A stretch of 64,000 nt of DNA. Source: Podocnemis expansa. Lineage: Eukaryota; Chordata; Testudines; Podocnemididae. Within the stretch, counting starts at the first letter, position 1, and each line of letters starts with the position of its first letter. A program made the position numbers and the translations under genes. Positions 10,292 to 20,770 of this stretch are shown piece after piece. The stretch spans positions 14,455,771 to 14,519,770 of the forward strand of contig ML681981.1 in the NCBI GenBank assembly GCA_007922195.1, written 5' to 3'. The notes beneath the pieces are model-generated. The model had not been told where the DNA came from. It made no database searches and saw only the letters and a list, made by a program, of their open reading frames with translations.

Positions 10292-11080
10292 ACTGACACT
10301 ATTTTTACTTGGATCTTAATTTTATTCATATTTTGGTATGTTTATTAAATTGAAGTATATTACTAATAAAGGAAAAATAAATGGTTTGAGAGCTAACATG
10401 AGTTTTCTGTAATATAGAGACAGGATAAATAGAGAAATCAATGAAAACAAACAGAAATGGAGGGGATCCAGTAATCCATGAAACACAGATCCACAAGCAA
10501 CAATAACAAAGTTCTTCCCATTATATTCCTTACACTGCATAATTCATATCTTGTAATTTGAGAGGGTGCAGTGATACTTCTCATTAATTTTTTTTCTCCC
10601 AAATATAGCTGTCATTCTGAAGGTGACTGGCATTGCATTAAAACTAACAGCATGAATACTGTGAGGAATATTTTTGGTTCTTAGATAATGGTTCCATATA
10701 CAAGCTGCATGTTTGATGCCTATTTTAGCATAGCCTTAAATCAGCGATGAGACCCCCCAAAAATGGAGAAAAAGCATCTTGTACTGTTTTTTCTTAATTT
10801 ACACCCAGATTGTGATACCCACAAGCACTTGGTTTTCTGTGCATTCCAGTTTTTTTAAAATTAATAAGCCAGATTGTGATACCCTTCCCACCTGTAATCC
10901 AGCAAACTCAGTAGGACTATTCATGGTTTAAAGTACTGTTCAGTGAGATTAGAAGTATTTCAGTCTGACTTTTACTCATTTTTTAAAAATTGGGACTGTT
11001 AGAAAACTGCCTAAGGAACAGAGCTGTATACAGTGATGCATCAAAAGCATAGTATGTAAATATAATCAGAGTAATAAATG
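10292..11080. other. Non-coding AT-rich stretch
   Basis: No gene or recognisable repeat. The minus-strand frame at 10322-10540 is hydrophobic simply because the DNA is AT-rich. Confidence 0.5.
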
Positions 11081-11089
11081 ACTCAGTGC

Positions 11090-11700
11090 TGGTGTCACGG
11101 AGAACCCAGAAAAGCCTCTTGGATCCCCTCTGTTCACAGCCTCCAGGACTCTGCTACGGTGGAGCTTTCTCCCATTCACCAGGGTCTCCAAGCTACCTGT
11201 AGCCAGCTTCCCAAATCCAGGCCCAGAGAGTCCGATCCTTGCTCTGTCTGGTCTCCCTTGGGGGGGGGGGTTCCTCCCTCCACGAGGGCCCCAGGCATCC
11301 CAATCAGCAGTGACACTCAGCCAGTGTTGCAGTCAGAGGGCTTATTAACAATCCACTTTGGACAGCAGCTAGGACAGTTGGCTCTCAGATCAACCAGGAG
11401 GGCAGATAGTAAACCCCCAGGACAAGCCCTGGAGGTCCTGCCCCTCTGACCTCCATCTTTCTTCCTCCCCTCTCTCCCCTTTGTTCTCCTCCCTATCCAG
11501 CTGCCCTGCCCCTGGTCTAAACCGGCCACAACCTGTCACCCCCAGGGGGTCCAGGTAAGGTCGCACTAAAGCCTCTCCCCCCCAGTGGTACCTATAGTTA
11601 TCACACCCCTGTGTCCCATCACCAGAATACCATCACCAAAGAACAGGAACAGAAAAGAAGAACCACAGTAACCCAAGAGGCTTTCTTACTTCATCACAGC
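11090..11700. other. Possible old LTR or retroelement fragment
   Basis: A C-rich segment begins near TGTCACGGAGAACCC, which resembles the start of some reptile LTRs. It contains a run of ten G (about 11260-11269) and pyrimidine tracts. No matching second LTR, primer-binding site or protein domain is visible, so the class is a weak inference. The open frame at 11078-11449 shows no domain. Confidence 0.25.
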
Positions 11701-12067
11701 TGGCTGTTGTCATTCACCACTCTGAATCCACTCAGATAGTTGTAGGTAGTGGACTGTATGACTACAGCTTCCCCCATCCCCTCACCCCCCCCCCAACTGC
11801 TGGTTTACCACAAGAGGAAACATGCCAGGGAGGAAGACTTTTAAGAGTAAAAAAGATGATTTCCACCTTCATGTTAGGAAGGGAAGATAAAAATACACAG
11901 AAAATGGTAATAAAAGAACTTGAGAGTTCAGTTGCTTCTAAATTTGGTACCAGTCCTGGATTTCTTAACTTTCAGATTACATTGCACATTTCACTGTCTT
12001 CCATGGTTCTTTTGTAAAGTGAGGGCTTCTTGTCCGCTGTAGCCTCCAATTCCTCTTCTGGAGAGCT

Positions 12068-12326
12068 TTTGCCTAGCCAGTCTGTAGCAATGCATGGGAT
12101 TCTTCCATCCTAAGTGTAGGACTTTGCACTTGTCCTTGTTACACCTCACTGTTTAGCCCAGTCTTCCAGTCTGTGCAGGACTCTAGGTCACTCTGTAGTC
12201 TTACCTCTACCCTCCTGAGTCTCTATCCCTTCCTCCTGCTTAGTTTCATCTGCAAACCTGCTGAGGGTGGATTGCATCATCTTGCAGATAATTAATGAAG
12301 ATGTTGAACAGAACTGGCCCCAGCCC
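12068..12326 (-). pseudogene. CR1 LINE ORF2 fragment
   Basis: The minus-strand sequence corresponds to the CR1 RT region around the blocks encoding FNIFINDL and CKVLHLG. The + strand reads AAGTGTAGGACTTTGCACTT and, further right, AATGAAGATGTTGAACAGAA. Frames are broken. The same region of CR1 is seen in the palindrome arms at 58260-59158 and 59893-60791. Confidence 0.75.
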
Positions 12327-13066
12327 CCACATATACCTGCAGTTTGAACATCACAGTTAGGAAGGAACTAACCAGTGCACCAAACAGAATTCCTGTAAAG
12401 GGGTTTAATGATGGTGCTTTTCACATACCCAAAAGCAGGAACTATACAGTTAGCCCTTATTTTGCTTTGTATGTTTTTCAGTACTTTAATGCACTTTATC
12501 TTTTAATAAAGTGTCTTAATTAAGAGTTTTTCCCCACTTAAACTGTTCAGTGGACTGATAAAAAATGAATCACAGAAGGACTGTGAAAGATTTATAGTGA
12601 AAGCCAAGAAACTGGAAAGGCAGGTGGGCACATGCACTGAAGATCAGCCTATTGGCAATCCTTTTGTTATTCAGCTATGTCTCTCTGGCCAGTAAAACAG
12701 ATCATGCATGCAAATACACACCTCTATGTGAAGCAAGACATGGCCAGAAGGCATGCATTTATAGACATGTAGAGCCAGTGGATGCACTTTCACAGCACTT
12801 CCCCATGCCACTCACATACATTTGGATACATGCTGTGTAGCTGGAGGTAGTCTAACAAGCACAGACAGAAAACACCTGTACCTAAGCAAAGAGAGCCAAG
12901 CGGCCTAGTGACTGCTGCCACTGCCACAGGACTGAAGGAGATCAGGCAGGCTGGGACACGCATCACCTGGCTAGACCTACAGACAGCACGTGCTGCATGG
13001 ACAGCTGACTGCACGCACACACATGTGCAGCTGGTGTGTGTCCACCAACACCCCAACTAAATCATG
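12327..13066. other. Non-coding stretch
   Basis: Nothing recognisable beyond a scatter of CA-rich phrases near 13010-13030. Short frames are without domain content. Confidence 0.45.
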
Positions 13067-13167
13067 TCGGCCAGGGCTTTGTCAAGTCACACCTTAAAAG
13101 CTTCTGAGGATGGAGATGCTACCACCTCCCTAGGTTACTCATTCCAGTGCTTCACCACCCTCCTAGT

Positions 13168-13356
13168 CAGGGGGTCTCAAATACACAGCCTGCGGGCCAC
13201 ATGCAGCCCTTAAAGCTATTTCCAGCAGCCTGCAATGATACAATTGTTACTGATATTTGCAATATTATTGTATGGAAAGGTTTCAGTGGTGCAGCCCTCT
13301 AGCTACTATGCTAATCCTCATGCGGCCCTTGTGGTGATTTGAGTGTGAGACCCCTG
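13168..13356. mobile_element. hAT-like non-autonomous transposon with perfect 8-bp TSD
   Basis: The left end CAGGGGGTCTCAAA and the right end GAGACCCCTG form inverted termini. It is flanked by CTCCTAGT at 13160-13167 and again at 13357-13364, a perfect 8-bp target duplication. Removing the element and one repeat restores continuous CR1 sequence (CACCACCCTCCTAGT followed by GAAAAAG). The element is 189 bp and non-coding. Confidence 0.85.
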
Positions 13357-13562
13357 CTCCTAGTGAAAAAGTTTTTGCTAATATCCAACATAGACCTTTG
13401 TGCTGCAACTTGAAACCACAACTCTCAGTTCTGACATCTTTCATCACTGAGAACACTAACTCTATCCTCCCTGAAGTCCACATTCAGGTAAATGAAGGCT
13501 GATATCACATTCCCTTTCCTTTTTTGCACATTAAAGCTGTTCCCTCAGCTTCTCCTCATCTA

Positions 13563-13622
13563 GCATCTCTACTTAATAGGCAGAAGATCCTGGGTTCAAG
13601 CCCCAGGAGGGTTGGACTTGAT
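13563..13622 (+). repeat. tRNA-derived SINE, 5' part (tortoise PolIII type)
   Basis: It contains a Pol III B-box-like GGTTCAAGCCC in a tRNA T-arm context (CCTGGGTTCAAGCCCCAGG), followed by the start of the tail GGTTGGACTTGAT. The MITE at 13623-13994 splits it, and the remainder (GATGCTCTCACGAGGGCCC) resumes at 13995. The tail resembles the CR1 3' end, consistent with mobilisation by CR1. Confidence 0.75.
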
Positions 13623-13994
13623 CGCTGTGTTCACACACAGGGGGTTATTTTGATACGGTTGTTTCGAAACAACTTGTTTTGAAATAAGACCTTATTTCAA
13701 AATAGCTTAATTTGAACTAAGTTTGTTCATTCAAATTAAGGAAAAACGCTCAAAGCGAAATAGCAGGTTCAGGCAACAGTTATTTTAAAACAAGTCACCG
13801 TTGTTTCAAAACAACATGTTTGCATGGCGTTGTTTCGTCCCCGCATGGGGTTTAACTTGTTTCAAAACAACGCCGTTGTTTCAAAACAATGGTTCCCGTT
13901 GTTTCGAAACAACCGTGCGTTCTGTGAACAGGGTATTTCTTATTTCGAAACAACCCCTGTGTTTTCGAAATAAGAGTACTGTGTGAACACAGCC
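13623..13994. mobile_element. Complete MITE with GCTGTGTTCACACA termini
   Basis: The terminal inverted repeat is CGCTGTGTTCACACA at the left and the complement of GGCTGTGTTCACACA at the right, length 372 bp. The interior is built of repeated TTGTTTCGAAACAA-like palindromic phrases. By comparison with other SINE copies the insertion duplicated GAT (13620-13622 and 13995-13997), a 3-bp target duplication. That size fits PIF/Harbinger-like transposition, but no transposase is present and the superfamily is unproven. A partial relative lies at 8553-8735. Confidence 0.7.
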
Positions 13995-14021
13995 GATGCT
14001 CTCACGAGGGCCCTTCCATAA

Positions 14022-14090
14022 AGGCTGATATCACATTCCCTTTCCTTTTTTACCACTTAAAGGCCTTCCCTCAGCTCCTCCTCATCTAGC
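14022..14090. repeat. Second unit of a local tandem duplication
   Basis: AAGGCTGATATCACATTCCC followed by TTTCCTTTTTT, TTCCCTCAGCT and CTCCTCATCTAGC repeats the sequence that begins near 13495. Each unit runs from CR1 sequence into the SINE. Only the first unit carries the MITE. Confidence 0.75.
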
Positions 14091-14188
14091 GCCTCTGCTT
14101 AATATGCAGAAGGTCCTGGGTTCAAGCCCCAGGGAGTTGGACTCAATGATCTCACAAGGTCCCTTCTAACCCTATGACTCTATTCTAA
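14091..14188 (+). repeat. tRNA-derived SINE with CR1-like tail
   Basis: The order is a head CTGCTTAATATGCAGAAGG, B box GGTTCAAGCCC, linker GTTGGACTCAATGATCTCAC and tail AAGGTCCCTTCTAACCC with ATGACTCTATTCTA. It is inserted in the same orientation as the first copy and sits in CR1 sequence. Confidence 0.8.
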
Positions 14189-14379
14189 CTCCTGAGCTAC
14201 AGCCCCCTAATCATTTTTGTTGCCCTCCAGAGCCCAGCAAGCAGACGAGCAAACCGCAGGCAATGACCTTCCCGCCCCAGCCGTGTAGTGCCTCGTGCAG
14301 GAGGGGAACGTGACAGCTTTCGCCCCGTGTAGTGCACGGGGTATCGCAGTGACAGAAACGGGCGGTTCCAACCCACCTG

Positions 14380-14671
14380 AGGCAGCGCGGGACGCAGCCG
14401 CCGCTCGCGGCCTGGGGCAGGCACGCGCAGGCGCACGCGCGCGTTCGGAACGTTCCGTCCCCGGACCGGCCGGCAACTGCCGCGCGCGCGCGCCCTCCTC
14501 TGCCTCGCGCGGCGCCGCAGCGCTCACTGCGCCTGCGCGGTGTGCGCCGCCGGCCGGGGGCGGGGCTCGGGCAGCGCAGGTTGCGGCGGCGGCGGCGGCG
14601 GGAGCCGCCAGCGCTGAGTCTCCGGCGCGCCGGCTGCGCGGAGACAAAGGAGCCCGGCCGCCGCCGCCGCC
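14380..14671 (+). promoter_or_regulatory. PANK1: PANK1 CpG-island promoter and 5' UTR
   Basis: The island of CpG-dense sequence spans about 14370-15170 and surrounds the first exon. A GC box (GGGGGCGGGGC, about 14556-14566) and NRF-1-like GCGCCTGCGC (about 14529-14538) are visible; no TATA box is seen. This is a typical broad promoter of a metabolic gene. An in-frame TGA at 14615-14617 closes the frame upstream of the ATG. Confidence 0.65.
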
Positions 14672-14840
14672 ATGGGGGAGCGGCCGCGAGCCCAGCCCGT
14701 CGCCGCCGCCTCCAGCTCCCTGCTCAACGGGCTGCTGCACAACGGCTTCCACCCGCCGCCGCCGCCGCCCGGCCACGGGTCCCCGGCGAAGAAATGCAGG
14801 CTGCGGAGGCGGCTGGACTCGGGCCGGCGGAGCAGGCCGC
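14672..14840 (+). CDS. PANK1: PANK1 exon 1 (alpha-type first exon)
   Basis: The ATG lies in a strong start context (GCCGCCATGG). It encodes residues 1-56 plus one base, ending at the donor GC|GTAAGT. Seen are [17 protein letters not shown] (a conserved block of PANK1 alpha) and a basic stretch [17 protein letters not shown] (40-56) that could act as a nuclear-localisation signal, matching the reported nuclear location of the alpha form. The human alpha protein begins much further upstream; here the frame is closed by a stop at 14615-14617. Confidence 0.88.
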
Positions 14841-17800
14841 GTAAGTGATGCGCGCGGCGCGCTCCGGGGGGCGGGGGCTGCAAACAGCCGCTCTCTGCAG
14901 GCCCGGCATCGTTCCCCTGCCGGCCGCTGGGAGCCTGCGCCTCACCCCCCATCCTCCCCCAAAATCAGTTCATTAAATGCCCGCCCGCCTGAGCCAATCC
15001 GAGCCCGTCTGGCGGGCACACCCACTGATCCCATGTGGGCCGGGTCCCTGGCTGACCAATGGGGCGGCGGCGGCGGCGGCGAGGGGCTGGTGTGTGGCTC
15101 GGGGTCCGGGTCGCTGCGGGGCGGAAAGCTGCAAGGAGAGATTTCCTCCTTCCCCGGGCCATTAGCGTCACCCGGTTGGAAGAGGCTGGCCGCGCGGACA
15201 GCCCGGCATGTAAACGTGCAGGGGGGAGAGCCGCGGCTTTTCACGGGCGGGCGTTTTTGGCTCGGTTTTTAATTTAGCTGCCTGTGGCATGGTCCTCTGT
15301 GACTTGCACGTGCCAATGAAGCTCATCGTTGCCAAGGCTCATTGTGAGTAAACGAGAGTGGGGTGCGAAGTAAGGTCATTGCTAGTCCCGTGAATGTCGT
15401 GTGGCTCGTTTTCATTTTTAGTGAGTGAAGATGGGAAATGCAAAGCACTTGTGTATAGGAGTAATATTGAGCTGTATCTATAGTCCTGTAAACGGAAGAC
15501 TAGTTCGTCCAAAAATTAGCATTTGGCTCTTCTATCTTGTTGGCATATTTTTAATAGATTGCTGTTACAGACTGAAGTTTATTGCTTTTGAAGTTTGTTC
15601 TTGGATTATTTGCTAGGTTTCGGGGTCTTTTTCTCTTGGTTTGGTAAGGTCTGGTGAATTGTCTGCCAACTTCATAGGTTAATTTTAAAACTGAAATCCA
15701 AATGCATTCAGAATGTCTTGTAATATTTGTGTTGATTACTAATAACAGTTCATAAGCTTAATAGTGGATTACTTTAATACTTGCAGTCAATTAGGGAAAA
15801 AATCTGTTTAATTCAAAAATTCTTGTATGTAAATCCAACTTGTGAATTGACATTAAGGAATGAACAGCTCTGCTCTTTGCTTCATGCTTGTGGCTGTGGC
15901 TGTTTAGAACTGAGATTTATTGACCTTAAAACAAACAAGGAGGCCTGTGGTGCTTTTAAAGACTAAATTAGACTAACACTGGCTACCCTTTTGGAATTTA
16001 TGGGCCTTGTTCACTTTCTGCTTTGCATAGGGTTTTAAAGCTTAGCCTATTCTGAGCAGGTAATCAGAAATAGGTAGAACCATAAACTCTCTGGTGCCAA
16101 AATATAATGAAGTTTTAACTAAATACGAAATGGTTTGTGTGAAGTTATCTTGGATTCCATGAGATGTGGTCACAATAAGTGATGACTTCTATCAAATTTT
16201 GTGGTTATGGTAGTAGTAATAGTAAAACATCCTTCTTACCAAATGCATTGTTCTTTTTCTTTTTTAAACAAAGTTTGATGAGAATGTTAAAACATTTTTA
16301 AAGGTGACTTTGTTCTTCATTTTAAGGTAGGCTTAGTGGATGGGGGGGGGATGAACACCAGTACGCTCCATGTTTGGGTTTTTTGTTTTTGTTTTTGATA
16401 GGTTTAAAAACTTGGTTAATATTGGGGCAACAAAAACTTTGTTTTATAATCCTTCATGAGTTAGTCTGGGAGAAGTCCAGGACTAAGTGTAGGAACAGAG
16501 TTGATTTAGTGTTAAATGTGCTGAGCTGTAACTTTCGTGGGAATACTTATTAGCAACCTCTTTTTCATATAAATGGTTTATTTTAACTTTAATATGTAAA
16601 AGTCACCACCCTATATCTTTTATCCAGTGTAAACATGCCTGTGTTGAAGAGTCATTAATTTCTGCAGTGCCTGATAAACACTACACTGCATTTGGTAGCA
16701 GAATGAAGGCAGACTCATTTGTGTTTGCAAAATACTTGTGGCATCTGCTTAAATGTCATTTTTAAAGAATAATAGTTAAACCAAAAGTGAAAATTTGGTG
16801 TGCAGTAAAATGCATTCAAAACCACAGATTAGCATACTATGTTGGTAGTTCAATTTATATAGTAGTTTAAAGCATGCTTAATAGCATGTCAGATTTTAAA
16901 AATCACTGAGTATTATGAAAAACAAAAGGATAAGCTTTCTATGGAGTTGCATAATATCTTCAATAAGAGGGAATAAAGAATTTAATCCCTTTAACCTTCT
17001 TCCAAAGGGGATCAGAAGCATGATCAACAATGTTGTAAAGATCATAAAATTATGCAACAGCGCTGAACCCAGTTGATTTGCCAGGTCCTGCTAAAGATAT
17101 CATTTGATGCAAAACAAACACTAAGTGGAATCGGTTCAAGTTCAAGCGACTAGATGAGTTTAATAAATTCTGCAAATTTGAGGGTTTTGCAAGTATCTTG
17201 TACACAGCTAAAAATATACATATTACACTTCCCAGGTGAATATTATTTTCTAGTGTGTTGTAGTGCTTATTTCAACATGTTCTTATATTGCTCATCAAAG
17301 AGCAAAACTATAGATAGAAAATAGTTGAGTACTTAACAGCATCTGAGTAGACTGTAACAGTGAACAAACCTGTTGTTCTTGTTTTGTGTGATGTTGAACA
17401 TTGTGGATTGGAGATGTTCATTATTTGTGCTAAAGGGCGCATTGCAAAATGCATGTGGTAACTGCACCAAGTCTTTTAGTATTGATCACTTTTTGCTTTG
17501 CATATTGTGAAAGAAAATTGGCATTTTCTAGTATACCAGGAAGAAAAAGTTGTCAAACTGCAGATGTCACTGCATTCTAAATCCACAGAAGTAAGCTGTT
17601 TGTTGACAGTGGGGGTATAGTGTCTGCCGGAGCATGACAGGAAGGAATAAGGACTAGAAATAAAGATGATTTTCACTTGAAACTAAACTCTTTCTTAGCG
17701 GGGACATATCTGCTTAGGTAAGGCTCTTGAACTGATTCAATAATTGTTTGGGGATCCCCTCCCACCCCAAAACAATAGCTTGCACTGAATGATTTGATGT

Positions 17801-20738
17801 GACTCCTGCACCTCGTTCATGGTTTTCTTGTTCAGATCACTTCTGCCTGTTACTTCACTGCCTCAGGCCCCAGTCTCACTGTTCTTTACAGAAGAGCTTA
17901 ATTTAAACAGAAAATGTGTGCAGCTGCTTTAGAGGATCCATGCTCTTCCATGAGGAATATGCTTTGCAATGCATGGAATTATGATAATAGACTAGATGGT
18001 GGAATATGATCACAGATACTTTTTACACTGATCCACGTAGAAAGTTAGCTTTATGAAAAGTGATGTAGTCAAACAGGCCGCCTAGGCCAGTGTTATCCTG
18101 CATGCACTAGGAAAGAGGTCAAGTTAGGTCATGCTTAGCTAGCATGGGCACTCAAGACAAACTCTTCAGGATATTGATTAGAAACAATACCTAAAAATCA
18201 TATGGCAGTTAGTCTGTGTCACAGAACGTACTGAAATATGTATTAGCCATAATTGCTAAATTTTTCTGGGTGTAGTATTATATAGCTTTTGACTGAGCCA
18301 CCCTGTAGTTAGTTGCAGTCAGTCAAATGCAAGCTACAAGTATACATAGCCTAGCTTTATATACCAAATGCTTTACTGCTTGAAAAATGCATGCTTATTC
18401 CTGACAGATACCTGCAAGCATCTTTAGGTTACAAAGTTGCAGTTATGTTCTTTGCTATAAATACCATATAAGTTTTTGTTTGATCTCCAAGTGACATTGC
18501 AGGGAGAACCTAAAGTAAGTGGAACAAAACTGCTCACTGGGTATCAGTCAAGAAGGGGATATTATTCCTCCATCATTTACATAAAAATGTTCTTGAATTT
18601 TCTAATGGCCTTGGATAGTTACAATCTCATCTGAAGAAAACATCTCTGGCAGCACAGTGTCCCCCAACACCATGCTGAAAAATTGTTTGAATATTTAGAG
18701 GGAAGAGCACTGTCTAGCACAATGGTTTTCAAACTTTTCTTCCTGGGACCCAGTTGAAAGAAATCATTTGTGCCCATGACCCAACAGTTATGTTGTTGAG
18801 CAATGCATTCTGATCTTTCAGTGGCAGCAACAGAGGTCACTGTGACACAATACCTGAACGTCTGCAACGCAGTACTAGGTCCTGACCCATGGTTTGAAAA
18901 CCACTGGTCTAGCAAATAAGCTTGGCTGTAAGCAAAAGCAAAGCAAGTAGTGTTTTGGGACTCTACATCCTTTGAGTTAAGAAGATGCCATATCTCCTCC
19001 TGTAGCAGTAGAATCACACATCCTCATGCATCTCCACAACAAGACTGGAAAGTTAGATACATCATGTCCTGGTTTGCTGCTTTTCAGGTCCAGAAGCTTG
19101 TGCACTCACAGATTCCCTTGAATTATTACCACTTCCTGCAGCACCTGTGTTGTCCCTGGGTTACCCTCTTCAGGAAGTGACCTAGTCTGACTCTGGCTTA
19201 CCTTTTTAAAATTACAGCTTTAGGTATTAAGCCTACACAGCATGTTTGAAGTAACACACCGAAATAAACGTACCTGTCGTCACATTTGTGTGAATAGGGG
19301 ATTGTACTAAAGGTCTTTGTGTACTGTCCTCCCTCTCTCCCAGGCAGCAGACACTCAGTAAGCCTTTGTCATGTTGGTGTCATTCTGGTCATTTAAAGAT
19401 TGCACAATAGGATGATGCAAAACTAAGCAGGAGTTGCTGAGTGTGGGCAGCTTATACCTCAGAAAAAAAGATATCAAGGTTGGGGATTTGGGGACAGGTA
19501 GGCAGCTAGGCTTTGCTTTGCGCAAAGCAAAACAATCAATAATTGTTTAAATGTAAGTATTCATACAGTGCTCAAGACATTTTCAGTAAAATAAGAATGA
19601 TTATTACATCAAAATTTGTTGCAAAACCCAAGGCAGGTATTTTTACAGGAAGCATCTTGTAGAAACAAGGTAGATGTTGCTCACCTTTATTTTCTATCTG
19701 TTCTGAGCTGAAGAGGAAGCAGTAGTATTTAAACCTTGCAGTTAAAGCAGGAACCTTTCAGCCCATCAGAGGGTCAGTCCTAAGCATCTTCAGCACAAAA
19801 GCCCAGGTTAGGTAACATTCATTGGTCCAAAAAGCAAGGAGTCTTGTGGCACTAAAAGACTAACAAATTGATTTATCGCATGAGCTTTCATGGGAGAAAA
19901 TCCAAGCTCATGCAATAAATAAATTTAATTAAGTGCCACAGGACTCCTTGCTGCTTCTGCTGAACCAGGCTGCCTCTGTGGAACTTGGCGTTCATTAGAT
20001 AATCACTCTGAAAGACAGTTCCTTTCATGCCCTGTTGTTGCTGTGAGGCTGCTTAAGACATTAGTTGTTCCCTGAACTATGACAGAATCAATGTGGAATA
20101 AACTTTCAAGTGCAGCGTTTTAGTCGTATATCTTCTTTATGAACTCACTGTATGTACCCCTGCCCAAAATTCTGAATAGGTGCTACTCCAGAGCCATCCT
20201 CATGTGTTTGTTTTTGAACCAGACACCAGCCATACTATTGTGTCATGCTCTGAGAAGAGGACGTATCCTACAGCTGACACAGAGGTCCATGAGTTTCCCA
20301 GCAAATCTTGTCACATTCATGATGATGGAGGGTTGTCACCCACTTCTCTTGAGGGTTTTCACATCCGTTTCATGAGGGGGATATCAGGACAGACAGTGCT
20401 TGCTCCAAGCATAGGTGCTAGAATTGGAAGTGTGGAGGTGCTGCCACAGCCCCTAGCTTGAAGTGGTTTACATTATATACAAAGTTTGATTCAATGCTCT
20501 CAGCAGCCCCACCATAAAAATTGTTCCAGTAACCCTTCAAGTCATGTGCAGTTTTCTTCTTGCACTGTAGCCTAATGTGGATTTTTTTCCTTGAAGTTAA
20601 GATCTGACCTCTGGATTTGGTTTTTGGTTTTTAAATTTAGTGATGAAGTTGCATGTTCATGAAAACCATATGTCCAGATCCCTAAAATGAAGAACTTTCA
20701 AACTGAGGTTGAAAAAAAGAAAACCTTCCTGCTTGCTT

Positions 20739-20770
<32 letters not shown>

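Larger units (their letters stand above)
13067..14235 (-). mobile_element. CR1 LINE 3' region, interrupted by nested insertions
   Basis: The + strand carries the reverse complement of a CR1 3' portion: CCAGGGCTTTGTCAAG, then TCATTCCAGTGCTTCACCAC, AATATCCAACATAGACC, TTCCCTCAGCTTCTCCTCAT and finally CCCCCTAATCATTTTTGTTG. It is interrupted in order by a hAT-like element (13168-13356), two tRNA-derived SINE copies within a tandem duplication (13494-14188) and a MITE (13623-13994). It ends just upstream of the PANK1 CpG island. Confidence 0.8.

Noticed and set aside
14295..15272. Long open frames across the PANK1 CpG island in other frames and on the minus strand
   Set aside because: They are expected in GC-rich DNA, have low-complexity Pro/Arg/Ala content and run through the exon 1 donor. 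The real frame is fixed by the conserved PANK1 alpha block and splice phase.
20139..20461. Possible coding exon or processed pseudogene in PANK1 intron 1
   Set aside because: The translations show no family I recognise, no splice sites frame them, and overlapping frames are equally open.
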